Of a stretch of DNA of 64,000 nucleotides, positions 1 through 8,196 are shown piece by piece; the stretch's first letter is position 1; every line of letters starts with the position of its first letter. The stretch is from positions 1 to 64,000 of the forward strand of contig JAFRIV010000015.1 of NCBI GenBank assembly GCA_017432615.1, in the 5' to 3' direction. Both the position numbers and the translations under genes were made by a program. The notes under the pieces were generated by a model that saw only the letters and a list, made by a program, of their open reading frames with translations, was not told the DNA's origin and ran no database searches. The DNA comes from Oscillospiraceae bacterium. Its GTDB lineage: Bacteria; Bacillota; Clostridia; Oscillospirales; Oscillospiraceae.

Positions 1-27
1 GAGTAAACTGGTTAACAGTCCTACCAT
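1..27 (-). CDS. 5' end of an unidentified gene leaving the window
   Basis: The first 27 bases, read on the minus strand, give an ATG followed by nine in-frame codons (MVGLLTSLL) that run off the window. A strong ribosome binding site, AAGGAGG, lies about six bases before the ATG. The spacing and the match to the ribosome make a real start likely. Too little protein is present to assign a family. It is divergent from the HU gene, with about 275 bp between them. Confidence 0.55.
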
Positions 28-237
28 TTTTTCCTCCTTAAAAAAATCTATCTGTTTCATACAGATATTGTAAATTTATCATAATCAAGATCCTTTGTAA
101 ACATAAACTTTATTTGCGAAATACGACTTCTTACACGGTAAAACACGGTTTCTTTTATCGCCGGAAGAATTTTTTCGGTAAAATCCGCAAAATCGGCACT
201 TCTTAACACTTTTTTATTATTTTTCACCATTTTGTTG

Positions 238-266
238 TTTTCAAATGTCCTCAAGTATGCTATAAT
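238..266 (+). promoter_or_regulatory. Promoter of the HU gene
   Basis: An extended -10 box TGCTATAAT (258-266) lies 36 bp before the HU start. The -35 region is weak (TTTTCA at 238-243 with a 17-bp spacer), as expected for a TGn-type promoter. The rest of the 28-302 gap is AT-rich and no other gene is evident in it. Confidence 0.6.
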
Positions 267-302
267 CTGCAACCGCACCATGAAAGAAAGGAGCAATATG
301 AA

Positions 303-578
303 ATGAATAGAACTGAACTGATCAAGGCTGTTGCAGAAAAGTCTGCACTGAGCCAGAAGCAGGCGGCTGTTGTTGTTGAGAATGTTTTCTCCACCATCGT
401 CGATGCAGTTTCTGCCGGTGAGAATGTTTCCATTCTCGGTTTCGGCACTTTTGAAAAGAAGCATCGTGATGCACGCACAGGCCGTAACCCCGCCACCGGC
501 GAGGCTATGGAGTTTGCCGCAAGCGATACTCCCGCATTCAAAGCAGGCAAAGCTTTCAAAGAGAAAGTCAACGGCTAA
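303..578 (+). CDS. hup: HU family DNA-binding protein
   Basis: 91-aa HU/IHF-type nucleoid protein that binds and bends DNA as a dimer. The whole family fold is present: an N-terminal helical dimerisation part (MNRTELIKAVAE), the GFGTFE turn near residues 46-51 and the flexible arm with RTGRNPATG near residues 58-66 whose proline intercalates into the minor groove. The length is standard. The start ATG at 303 follows AAAGGAG at good spacing. A two-codon reading frame ATG-AAA-TGA (298-306) overlaps this start and uses the same ribosome binding site. The gene is monocistronic, with its own promoter and terminator, which fits high expression. Confidence 0.97.
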   Translation: MNRTELIKAVAEKSALSQKQAAVVVENVFSTIVDAVSAGENVSILGFGTFEKKHRDARTGRNPATGEAMEFAASDTPAFKAGKAFKEKVNG

Positions 579-585
579 AAGAAAT

Positions 586-610
586 GAGGCTCGATTGAGC
601 CTCTTTTTCT
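586..610 (+). terminator. Rho-independent terminator of hup
   Basis: A perfect 7-bp stem GAGGCTC / GAGCCTC with a four-base loop is followed by TTTTTCTTTC, eight bases after the HU stop codon. Confidence 0.9.
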
Positions 611-699
611 TTCTGGATTTCCCTTGGAGCATGAGACCGGAGCGGAATGATCTGCCTCGGTCTTTATTATTCATTCGGTCAGAAGTTCTTTCAAAACCT

Positions 700-1563
700 T
701 TAAATCAGTGACAGCAGTTCTTCCGGCAGGAAGGAATACTGTTTACCGCAGAACTGGCAGCTCACTTCTGTTGCAGATCCCTCCCCTGCAAGTTCCCTCA
801 GGGCTTCTTCACCAATGCTGCGCAGTGCTTCCGCGACCCTCTCCCGGCTGCAGTAGCAGCGCCAGGTTACTTTCTCCCGACTCAGGATCTGCGTCTCCAT
901 TCCTCTCAGTACCTGATGGAGTACTTCTTCCGCTCCGTCTTCGTGCAGAATTGTTGTGAGCTGATCCATCATGAAAATATTGTTTTCAATACCGGTGATC
1001 AATTCCTCCGGTGCTCCCGGCAGCAGCTGGACCAAAAATCCTCCTGCTGCAAGGATTGTCTTATCTGTCCCGACCAGAACCCCGAGCCCGCAGGCGGACG
1101 GGATCTGTTCACTTTCAACCAGATACGCTGCCAGATCTTCAGCAACTTCTCCCGAAACCAGTTCAATACTGCCGATATACGGTTCTCGCATTCCGAGATC
1201 CCTGCTCACCGTCAATGTGCCGTTTCTCCCGATCAGACCGCCGACGTCCAGCTTCCCGTCCGGCCTGGCAGGCAGATCTGCACGGGGTTCGTCCGCATAT
1301 GCTCTGACATTTCCGCTGCTGTCCGACACAGCAACCACATTGCCGATTGCACCGCCTCCGTTGATGCGGATCGTCAGCGTGTTGTTTTCTCCCTTCAAGG
1401 CATTTCCAAGAAGAGATGCACCCATCATGGTCCTCCCCAGTGCGGCACCGGCTGTCGGGCTGAGCTGATGAATTTTTCTCGCTTCCTCAACCATATCCCG
1501 GGCAGTTATAACAGCAATTTTCACTCTGTCCTCTGCGGCGACTGCTCTGATAATCTCACCCAT
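700..1563 (-). CDS. hslO: Hsp33 redox-regulated chaperone
   Basis: 287-aa cytosolic holdase chaperone activated by oxidation, which protects unfolded proteins during oxidative stress. The four zinc-binding cysteines that form the redox switch are all present in the C-terminal domain as CxC (C236, C238) and CxxC (C269, C272). The N-terminal part has the family block GRTMMGASLLGNALKGENNT. The length matches the family. ATG at 1563 is preceded by AGGAGGAACG. The gene stands alone, convergent with hup. Confidence 0.95.
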   Translation of the reverse strand: MGEIIRAVAAEDRVKIAVITARDMVEEARKIHQLSPTAGAALGRTMMGASLLGNALKGENNTLTIRINGGGAIGNVVAVSDSSGNVRAYADEPRADLPARPDGKLDVGGLIGRNGTLTVSRDLGMREPYIGSIELVSGEVAEDLAAYLVESEQIPSACGLGVLVGTDKTILAAGGFLVQLLPGAPEELITGIENNIFMMDQLTTILHEDGAEEVLHQVLRGMETQILSREKVTWRCYCSRERVAEALRSIGEEALRELAGEGSATEVSCQFCGKQYSFLPEELLSLI

Positions 1564-1732
1564 CCCGCTTATCGTTCCTCCTTAGATGATCTGTTTGGGC
1601 ATGTGCTTTCTTCTGCACTCTGTTCTTTCTCATTTTAATACTTTTGGCATTTTCCGTCCACACCCGGGTGAAAAAAGCATACGATCACGGCAGCTTGTTC
1701 TCTCGATGAGAAAACAAAGCCTGCTATTTTTC

Positions 1733-1761
1733 TTGTATTTCCCGCAGCGGTGCTTTATAAT
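1733..1761 (+). promoter_or_regulatory. Sigma-A-type promoter of the PrsW gene
   Basis: TTGTAT (1733-1738), a 17-bp spacer and TATAAT (1756-1761), about 78 bp before the start codon at 1839. I see nothing else of note in the 1564-1838 gap. Confidence 0.75.
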
Positions 1762-1838
1762 ACTTTTTAAGGTAAGTGCGGATCTTTCCGGCCTTTACTC
1801 CCTGATAACTATACTTATATTTTGGGAAGGAGAATAGA

Positions 1839-2558
1839 ATGTTCTACTTTTTCCTGTCTTCGCTGTTGAATTACAACTTTCTTCTGATTGCTGCAGCAGT
1901 GATTCCTGCAATATTCCTGATGGTAAAGGTCTATCAGTCCGACCGTTTGGAACCGGAAAGCTCAGCTGTTCTCTGGACGCTCGTACGCTCCGGGATCTTT
2001 TCCTGTCTGATCGCTCTTGTCTCGGAAAAGGTGTTCAGCTCGGTGCTGACACTGATCGTCCCGCAAAATCACCCGCTTTATCTGGTGTTGCTGTTCTTCG
2101 TGGTAGTTGCTTTTTCGGAAGAGGGGGCCAAGTATTTCATGCTCAGGCGCTCCTCCTGGAATTCTGCCGAATTTAATTGCCAGTATGACGGTGTGGTGTA
2201 TGCCGTTTTCGTTTCTCTCGGTTTTGCCCTCTGGGAAAACATCAGCTATGTGCTTCACTACGGGTTTTCCACTGCGCTGGTGCGTGCGGTGACGGCAATT
2301 CCCGGACATACCTGTTTCGGTGTTTTTATGGGCGTATTTTACGGCCTTGCCAGGAGGGTCGAAAACGCAGGAGATTCCGAAAAGGCATTGCTTTTCCGTG
2401 TGCTCGCTGTGGTTGTGCCGGCACTTCTGCACGGTGCCTATGATTATATTGCTACGACCAATACAAACACCTGGTACTTTGTTCTTTTCATTGCGGTTCT
2501 CTTTGGAGCATCCTACTGGCTGGTCGTCAAGACGAGCCGGGAGGACAGATACATTTAA
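1839..2558 (+). CDS. prsW: PrsW family intramembrane metalloprotease
   Basis: 239-aa polytopic membrane protein of the PrsW/CAAX-protease-like group. In Bacillus, PrsW makes the first cut in an anti-sigma factor (RsiW); the target here is unknown. Visible features are about seven hydrophobic segments, the signature EEGAKYF (E94, E95, K98), the block ALWENISYV, a histidine in PGHTCFG, and LHGAYDY with H and D. These acidic and histidine residues are the presumed metal ligands. The start is supported by GGAAGGAG nine bases before the ATG. No anti-sigma factor or ECF sigma gene lies beside it in the window. Confidence 0.9.
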   Translation: MFYFFLSSLLNYNFLLIAAAVIPAIFLMVKVYQSDRLEPESSAVLWTLVRSGIFSCLIALVSEKVFSSVLTLIVPQNHPLYLVLLFFVVVAFSEEGAKYFMLRRSSWNSAEFNCQYDGVVYAVFVSLGFALWENISYVLHYGFSTALVRAVTAIPGHTCFGVFMGVFYGLARRVENAGDSEKALLFRVLAVVVPALLHGAYDYIATTNTNTWYFVLFIAVLFGASYWLVVKTSREDRYI

Positions 2559-2604
2559 CAGATTTTACAATACGCTTGCGTTACAGAGCACCCTTCACAG
2601 AATC

Positions 2605-2666
2605 ATATACTCCCTTCATGATCGGCAGTATTTTCTTTTTCACTTTCTCTCATAAAGGGAGTATAT
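2605..2666. repeat. Long inverted repeat between prsW and the small peptide gene
   Basis: The arms 2605-2621 and 2650-2666 match at 16 of 17 positions (ATATACTCCCTT... / ...AAGGGAGTATAT) around a 28-base loop. No T-run follows on either strand, so it is not a typical terminator. It lies in the 137-bp gap between two convergent genes. Confidence 0.7.
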
Positions 2667-2695
2667 TGGTTCAGGAAAGAGGCGATTACTCTATT

Positions 2696-2890
2696 TTATT
2701 GCTTCAGCTGAGGATGGAACTTTGCGTTGTGCTCTTTTCTTGCGCGTTCAAGAGAGCAGCTCATATTCAGGTGAATCGTCTTGCCGCAGTACTCGCAGAA
2801 AAATGCCGAGACAAATTTGTCTCTCTGGTTTGCACCTCCGCTGACGTTGCTCAATTCATCATTGCTGACAGGTTTTTTCTTTGATTCCAT
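2696..2890 (-). CDS. Small peptide with double-glycine leader and zinc-finger-like core
   Basis: 64-aa peptide. Residues 1-19 look like a bacteriocin-type leader ending ELSNVSGG, the site normally cut by C39-peptidase ABC exporters. The predicted 45-residue product is charged and contains CEYC (C32, C35), C45 and H54-x4-H59, a C2H2-like metal-binding arrangement with a longer spacer than classical zinc fingers. AAGGAGA precedes the ATG at good distance. No exporter, immunity or modification gene lies next to it. It could be an exported signalling or antimicrobial peptide. The leader reading is fairly secure; the function is not known. Confidence 0.75.
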   Translation of the reverse strand: MESKKKPVSNDELSNVSGGANQRDKFVSAFFCEYCGKTIHLNMSCSLERARKEHNAKFHPQLKQ

Positions 2891-2996
2891 AAGATTATTT
2901 TCTCCTTTTCTTTCCGTTTATGATCCGATACTTCATTCGAAAGCTCACAATTTTTATACAGTCTACTTAAAAAAGCCTTTCTTGTCAACAGCAGAT

Positions 2997-3084
2997 GCCG
3001 GGACAGTTGGGATAATCGGGACAGTTTGAAGAAATATAAATAAATTTCCAAGCGAATTGTCCCTGTTGTCCCACCTGTCCCGGC
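2997..3084. repeat. Imperfect 30-bp inverted repeat built from GGGACA motifs
   Basis: The left arm (2997-3027) and right arm (3055-3084) are imperfect reverse complements. Each contains three spaced copies of GGGA or GGGACA, starting with GCCGGGACAG. The unit resembles REP or MITE-type elements. It fills the gap of about 275 bp between the peptide gene and the redox operon, and no gene is convincing there. Confidence 0.7.
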
Positions 3085-3102
3085 TATTTCGGTTTTTTCC
3101 AG

Positions 3103-3142
3103 AAAAGGGAACTGCAGAAAACATATGCTGCAGTTCCCTTTT
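3103..3142. terminator. Bidirectional terminator after the redox operon
   Basis: A perfect 15-bp stem (3103-3117 and 3128-3142; AAAAGGGAACTGCAG and its complement) with a ten-base loop, flanked by T-rich sequence in both directions. It lies 24 bp beyond the stop of the last operon gene. Confidence 0.85.
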
Positions 3143-3166
3143 CTTCCGTACAATTATGATGGGGTT

Positions 3167-4792
3167 TTATCCTGCGGCCGGCGCTGCGGGGACACTTTCG
3201 TCCGCCTGTTTATAAAGGGCATCCAGCATTTCGGCAGAGACAGAGCCGACCCGGTTGTAGATGACTTCGCCGCGTCGGTTCAGTACAATGGTCTGCGGAA
3301 GTGTCGTGCTGCCGTTAACCACAGTGAAAATCGTGTCGTTCTCTTCATCATCAAGGGCAAAGGGAAGCTTCCATTCATCCCACCCTTTCGATTTAACATA
3401 GTCCTGCGGTTCTATCTCACCGGTCATCGATGAGTGGACTGCCAACATAGCGATCTCATCTGCATGTTTTTCATACAGTGCTTCGAATTCCGGCAGTTCC
3501 TGTACGCAGGGTGTGCAGTATGTTCCCCACAGGTTGAGGAATACGATCCTGCCCCGGGTATCCGCAAGATGGAATTCACCGCCGTCAAAGGTAGGTGTTG
3601 AAAAATCCGCCAATTGCTGCCCGACCTCAAAGCCGATGGGGGCATTACTTTCAAAGCTGACCGGCTCAGCAGGCTGTGGGATAGCCTCCTTATCCGCCGT
3701 GGAAGAAGGCTCCTCCTGAGGAGACGCCGTTGTGGCTGCCGACATCGGAGCAGGAACAGGCTTTGCAGCTACACGCTTCTTTACACTTGGATCAAGGAAG
3801 TTGAACCAGAGCAGCGCAATGCATAATATTCCCAGAGCCACGCCCCACAGGATCCTGGCAAAGCGCTTCCGACCGATTTCGGAATGCTCATTGTCGCCGG
3901 AACAACCGCCTGCCGGTGCTTTCATGGTATAGGAACCGGCCTTGATGGAGATGGCTTTTTGCGCGCAGACCTCCATGCACCTGCCGCAGTTGATACATTC
4001 ATGGTCGCCCACATGGCGCACATCCATACCGCAGGAGCGCACACAACTGCCGCAGTTGTTGCAGCGGCTGTCGTCCACCTTTACCCCGATGACGTTGAAT
4101 CGGTTGAAAAAACCGTAGATCGCACCCAGCGGGCAGATAAAGCGGCAGAAGCTCCTGTAGCAGAAAATACAGGCAAGGGCAATGACGAGCATGATGACGA
4201 ACTTGCGTGTAAAGAGAATTCCCAGCATCGAGAACTTTTCCGTATTTGCTGGGTTTGAGAGCAGACCGATAGCTCCTTCAAAAGTTCCTGCCGGGCAGAT
4301 ATACTTGCAGAATCCTGGCAGAGGCAGGTTGTGCTTCAGCCCGTACCACAGGGGGATGGCAACTACAAAAACCGCCAGAAGAATATATTTCAGCCAGCTG
4401 AGCACCCGGGTAAAACGGGATTTTTTGATCTTCGGCGTCGGGATCTTGTGCAGCAGCTCCTGAATCAGGCCAAGGGGACAGAGCCAGCCACAGATCGTAC
4501 GGCCAAAAATGACACCGAAAAGAGCCAGAATCCCCAGTACATACCATCCGGCCTGATGACCGGATGCAGCCAGTGCGTTCTGGATCGAGCCCAGCGGGCA
4601 GGCGCCTACTGCACCGGGGCAGGAATAGCAGTTAAACCCCGGTACACAGGCATATTTCGTCTTACCTATATAGATTTCTCCATCGATAAAGCCCTTCAGA
4701 TGGGCATTATAGAGCAGCGCGCTGTACAGCTGCACCAGACGGCGGGTGCCGGGTCGATAGCGCTGCCACAAAGCAGTATTTCCGTTATCCAA
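3167..4792 (-). CDS. Membrane 4Fe-4S ferredoxin fused to TlpA-like thioredoxin domain
   Basis: 541 aa from a TTG start. Residues 45-235 are a NapH/CcoG-type polytopic domain with paired membrane-edge cysteines (CGWLCPLG at 101, CKYICPAG at 162, CRFICPLG at 216) and a cysteine-rich segment at 49-65. Residues 244-276 hold two complete CxxCxxCxxxC 4Fe-4S motifs. One more membrane helix (about 312-332) and a P/A/S-rich linker lead to an outside TlpA/ResA-like thioredoxin domain with the active site WGTYCTPC (C426, C429). The fusion suggests electrons move from cytosolic Fe-S clusters to an extracellular dithiol; this is inference. The TTG at 4792 has GGAG ten bases upstream and overlaps the previous gene by 8 bp. 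An upstream start at 4888 would overlap much more. Confidence 0.9.
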   Translation of the reverse strand: MDNGNTALWQRYRPGTRRLVQLYSALLYNAHLKGFIDGEIYIGKTKYACVPGFNCYSCPGAVGACPLGSIQNALAASGHQAGWYVLGILALFGVIFGRTICGWLCPLGLIQELLHKIPTPKIKKSRFTRVLSWLKYILLAVFVVAIPLWYGLKHNLPLPGFCKYICPAGTFEGAIGLLSNPANTEKFSMLGILFTRKFVIMLVIALACIFCYRSFCRFICPLGAIYGFFNRFNVIGVKVDDSRCNNCGSCVRSCGMDVRHVGDHECINCGRCMEVCAQKAISIKAGSYTMKAPAGGCSGDNEHSEIGRKRFARILWGVALGILCIALLWFNFLDPSVKKRVAAKPVPAPMSAATTASPQEEPSSTADKEAIPQPAEPVSFESNAPIGFEVGQQLADFSTPTFDGGEFHLADTRGRIVFLNLWGTYCTPCVQELPEFEALYEKHADEIAMLAVHSSMTGEIEPQDYVKSKGWDEWKLPFALDDEENDTIFTVVNGSTTLPQTIVLNRRGEVIYNRVGSVSAEMLDALYKQADESVPAAPAAG

Positions 4793-5558
4793 GGCCAACA
4801 CACTCCGTACAGATATTTGCGGCTTTGGTGTGCACGGCTTTTGCACTGCCGTTCCAGACACCCAGAATGATAAAGAACGCTGCCGCAACGGCTACAATAA
4901 TCTGAAGCATATGCTTCCCCTTCGCATATCCTGTGTGCTGCTGATGCTTCGTTTCTGTGCGAATGCCGGCTTCCTTTTCCGCTTTGATCTGCTCCCGGGC
5001 GGCTGCCGTCTCACGCTCCATGCTCTTCTCCCGTAAAACGGAGAAAACCAGAAGACATGTCAGACCCAGGAAGATCCAGGGGAAGACATGCAGAGCCAGG
5101 GAGCGGATCATCTCTTCCAGATTATTCTCCGGGAAGTGACCTCCGTCAGCAAGATAAAGCCCAATCGGCACCATGCAGAGGGCAAACAGTCCCCAGCCGC
5201 TCCAGAACAGTTTTTTCTGCTTTTTCCGCTCCGCTGTCATTGCCTCGCCGGGCTGTGATACGCGTGCCGCCGTCAGGTTGCGCACCAGTTCCACATCGTT
5301 GACAGGCTTGTCGATATTCTCATCCTTTACGCCCAGGATCCAGCCCGCAACCGTCAGGCCGATGGCGCCGAAAAACAGCGGTTCAATGGGTTTAAACTTC
5401 TCTGCAGTCTTTTCACGGGAATAAATAGACGCCATGGGATCTTCCGCTTTCTGTGCCTTTCCCTCCCGGTAGATAGACACGGCGGACACTGCCAGCAAAA
5501 CCACCAGCAGGATGCACATCACCGACTGGAGGATCAGATACAGTTTCTTTTCTGTCAT
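4785..5558 (-). CDS. Membrane protein with C-terminal CD1871A-like CXXC motif
   Basis: 257-aa protein with about five hydrophobic helices (near residues 8-28, 60-77, 117-136, 150-172 and 218-236). The C-terminus, NGSAKAV...AANICTECVGLG, closely resembles the small 'CD1871A family CXXC motif-containing' proteins of clostridia, here fused to a longer membrane protein. The cysteines are C250 and C253. A soluble charged stretch (about 175-212) precedes the last helix. It overlaps the ferredoxin-TlpA gene, so the two are translationally coupled and probably act together, with CTEC a plausible dithiol relay. The ribosome binding site is AGGAGAAAGG. The functional statement is inference. Confidence 0.8.
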   Translation of the reverse strand: MTEKKLYLILQSVMCILLVVLLAVSAVSIYREGKAQKAEDPMASIYSREKTAEKFKPIEPLFFGAIGLTVAGWILGVKDENIDKPVNDVELVRNLTAARVSQPGEAMTAERKKQKKLFWSGWGLFALCMVPIGLYLADGGHFPENNLEEMIRSLALHVFPWIFLGLTCLLVFSVLREKSMERETAAAREQIKAEKEAGIRTETKHQQHTGYAKGKHMLQIIVAVAAAFFIILGVWNGSAKAVHTKAANICTECVGLG

Positions 5559-5640
5559 ATCTTTTTCCTTTCTCCTGTAGATTGTAAGAGTTATGGAAAT
5601 GCCTGGAATGGAGATTGCGGGACTGCTTTGTTACATTACA

Positions 5641-8172
5641 TTAATCGTATGCTCTTCCGATAAACCGGGAATCCACTTCCCAGTTGCCCATCGTGCTGCC
5701 GGTCATCCTGCTGCTGAAGACTGCAGAATAATAACTGTCGCCGCGGGGGTCGGTAATGACGGCAGTGTTCAGATATGTACCGGCAGGCAATGCCGCACGT
5801 TTCAGGTTAGTGCCGGCCTTGAAGGTGACTGTCTTTCCGTTGACATTTCTCGTGGAATTATCCTTGAAATCAGCCTGCTGATAGACCGGCGTGATCGTCG
5901 CACCATACTCAACTTCCTCATTGCTGCGGGTATTTGTCAGATAATTAACATCGTCCATCATACCGTTCGGCGTTTTCCGAACGCCAATCACATTGACCTC
6001 GTCGGTATCACGATCATAGCTCAGTTCCAGCCAGGCATCCTCGCCGTTATACAGCACATGAGCCCGGTACTCGATTGCCGCCGGTGTGGATGAAATGATT
6101 TCGACCGAGAGCGGCTGCCCTTCCAGGCAGATCCACTTGCCGTCAAATTCGCTGACGAGGGAACCTTCCCCATCCAGATACAGGCAGTCTTCTCTGCCGT
6201 AGTACGTAACGATATTGTTCTCTTCATCATACTTGCTGACTTCCAGTTCATAATCGACGACCAGGTTCTGCAGCGGGTCGCTGACAGGGATCCGGAATCC
6301 GGCATCGTCTGTCGCAGGCCTGCTTTTGCTGAACTGACGGAAGGCGCTGACGTCCAGAACTTTGGGCTCCTTGTCCGTCAGGAGAGCGACTGCTTCTTTC
6401 AGCTCGTCATTCAGGCAGCCTGCCTGCTTGTAGTAATACAGAGCTGTGACGCTGTCATCCTCACTGACATCATAGATATACGTGAGATAATAGATCAGGC
6501 CATTGATATCTTTGACGACACTGGGAATATAGACTGCCATCCCGGTGGAATCACTCAGGCTGCCGTTTTCCCGGTGATAAAGCACCGTTTCCTTCAGCAG
6601 TTCTTTGATGCGGGCACATTCTTCGGGATAGCTGTCACCAAGATAATCCATATAATTGCCAAGATCCACCGTGTTGAAGACATTGTAGGCAGATCCGCCG
6701 TAACGTGTTGCCTTTCCAGTGCATCGGCCGATCTCCGCCAGCACGCCAAGATCATCAATGGAATCGAGCAGCTGCGTTTTACAGAGATCGCAGTAGGCAT
6801 CATAGAGTTCGGCAGCCTTTTGTGCATCGATGACCGAGAAAGTGACATCCCACTGGATCAGCGGAAAATTGATATTCTCCCGGACATAGTAATCCGTATA
6901 GCTGTCAGCTACCTTTTGTGCCACTTTGGCGGGGCTCATCGTCGGGTCCTCCGTCATAGCCTGCAGGAAAGGTGTATAGTCCCAGCCGTCGCCCGGTTCG
7001 GTCTCTTCGCTCAGGCAGTAATAGTCGGCAAAACCTTCCAACGCGTGGGTAACCTCCAGGCAGGACATCAGGCAGGCGTCAAAACCGATGATATCGAAAG
7101 CCGGCTTGCTGTTGTTCGGCCGATAGACCGAAGAGAGCGCCTCGCGGATGTCTGCCAGGGTAAACGAGCTGTTAAAGATCGAATCGTTGCCATACCCGAA
7201 GGGTCCGCCGCCATGATTCCAGAAAACCAACATGGTATGGTCCGCCGGATACTCGTCTCTGCAGAAGCGCAGGAAGTCCGCCAGCGTATCCGGCACGGAG
7301 GAAGGCACAAGCGGGAGATCCGCCACTTCGCTGAACTCGCCGCCTTTATAGAGGAAACGCTGGGTGCGGTTCGGATTGATCATCTGATTGCTCCAACGGG
7401 TGGCGCCGCCGGTCTGAATCACGATCTGGATATTGTCGGACCAGATATCGGCAGTCATCTCGCCGATGTCCGTGGAAGCTGCCCCCGGCATGTCAGAAAC
7501 GACGACCTCCTCCGTCACAGTTTGGGACGAAGCAGTCGGTTTGTCCGGATAATAGAAGAAGGCAGGCAGCTCAAGGCCGTTGTCTTTCAATTCCTCATTG
7601 AATAGGTTCAGATTATCCATCCGGTGCTGTCTGGAGATTGCGCTGTTTTCCTCCCGATCCTCCCTTGTCAGCATGGATGCCACATAAGAAAGGTCATTTT
7701 CATCGTGGTCTTCGAGATTGGAACCGACCATATAGACGCAGATCGTCCAGGTCTCATTCTCCCCGACTTTTGGCAGCGCGTCGATCCGTTCTGCACCTTC
7801 CTCATCGATCGGCGACATCTCATAAAGCTTCACAAGGTCCTCTTCTGAAAGCGGCATGTCTTTGGTGGACCTGTAAAAAAACTGGAAGACAGGTCCCATA
7901 ATAGTTTCCTGGATCGCACTGAACGAAGCCACAAGAAGCACCGCAATCAAAAGAAAGCTCAAAATACCCACAACAGGCTTTTTCAGATAAAGGTTCCAAA
8001 CACGCTTGCCCCAGGGCGCATAGCGGTAGTATTCCTTCTCTTCTTCTCTTTTGGCTTTTTTGGCAGCTTTCCAGAGCTTCCGCCGCTCTTTCCTTTTCAG
8101 TTTCACTTTTTTCGGTTTTATAGACTCCTCTTCTGCCTGCAAAAGGGTTTCTTTGTTTTCCGTATTATCCAT
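5641..8172 (-). CDS. Membrane-anchored clostripain-family (C11) cysteine peptidase
   Basis: 843 aa, much longer than the C11 core. A charged cytoplasmic N-terminus (to about residue 65) is followed by one membrane helix (about 70-92), so the rest should lie outside. The peptidase core includes the family opening WTICVYMVGSNLED, the catalytic-histidine motif FWNHGGG and the catalytic-cysteine motif FDACLMSC. The roughly 350-residue C-terminal part is beta-rich and unassigned. C11 enzymes cleave after Arg or Lys and often self-activate. The gene lies between a DUF362 gene (24 bp upstream) and the CTEC membrane protein (82 bp downstream), an unusual place for a protease. The ribosome binding site AAAGGAG is clear. 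Confidence 0.9.
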   Translation of the reverse strand: MDNTENKETLLQAEEESIKPKKVKLKRKERRKLWKAAKKAKREEEKEYYRYAPWGKRVWNLYLKKPVVGILSFLLIAVLLVASFSAIQETIMGPVFQFFYRSTKDMPLSEEDLVKLYEMSPIDEEGAERIDALPKVGENETWTICVYMVGSNLEDHDENDLSYVASMLTREDREENSAISRQHRMDNLNLFNEELKDNGLELPAFFYYPDKPTASSQTVTEEVVVSDMPGAASTDIGEMTADIWSDNIQIVIQTGGATRWSNQMINPNRTQRFLYKGGEFSEVADLPLVPSSVPDTLADFLRFCRDEYPADHTMLVFWNHGGGPFGYGNDSIFNSSFTLADIREALSSVYRPNNSKPAFDIIGFDACLMSCLEVTHALEGFADYYCLSEETEPGDGWDYTPFLQAMTEDPTMSPAKVAQKVADSYTDYYVRENINFPLIQWDVTFSVIDAQKAAELYDAYCDLCKTQLLDSIDDLGVLAEIGRCTGKATRYGGSAYNVFNTVDLGNYMDYLGDSYPEECARIKELLKETVLYHRENGSLSDSTGMAVYIPSVVKDINGLIYYLTYIYDVSEDDSVTALYYYKQAGCLNDELKEAVALLTDKEPKVLDVSAFRQFSKSRPATDDAGFRIPVSDPLQNLVVDYELEVSKYDEENNIVTYYGREDCLYLDGEGSLVSEFDGKWICLEGQPLSVEIISSTPAAIEYRAHVLYNGEDAWLELSYDRDTDEVNVIGVRKTPNGMMDDVNYLTNTRSNEEVEYGATITPVYQQADFKDNSTRNVNGKTVTFKAGTNLKRAALPAGTYLNTAVITDPRGDSYYSAVFSSRMTGSTMGNWEVDSRFIGRAYD

Positions 8173-8196
8173 CCTGTTTCTCCTTTTTTACCGTGT

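Noticed and set aside
2851..3153. 100-codon minus-strand frame upstream of the small peptide
   Set aside because: It runs through the inverted repeat and a terminator and overlaps the peptide gene in another frame; no binding site and low-complexity sequence.
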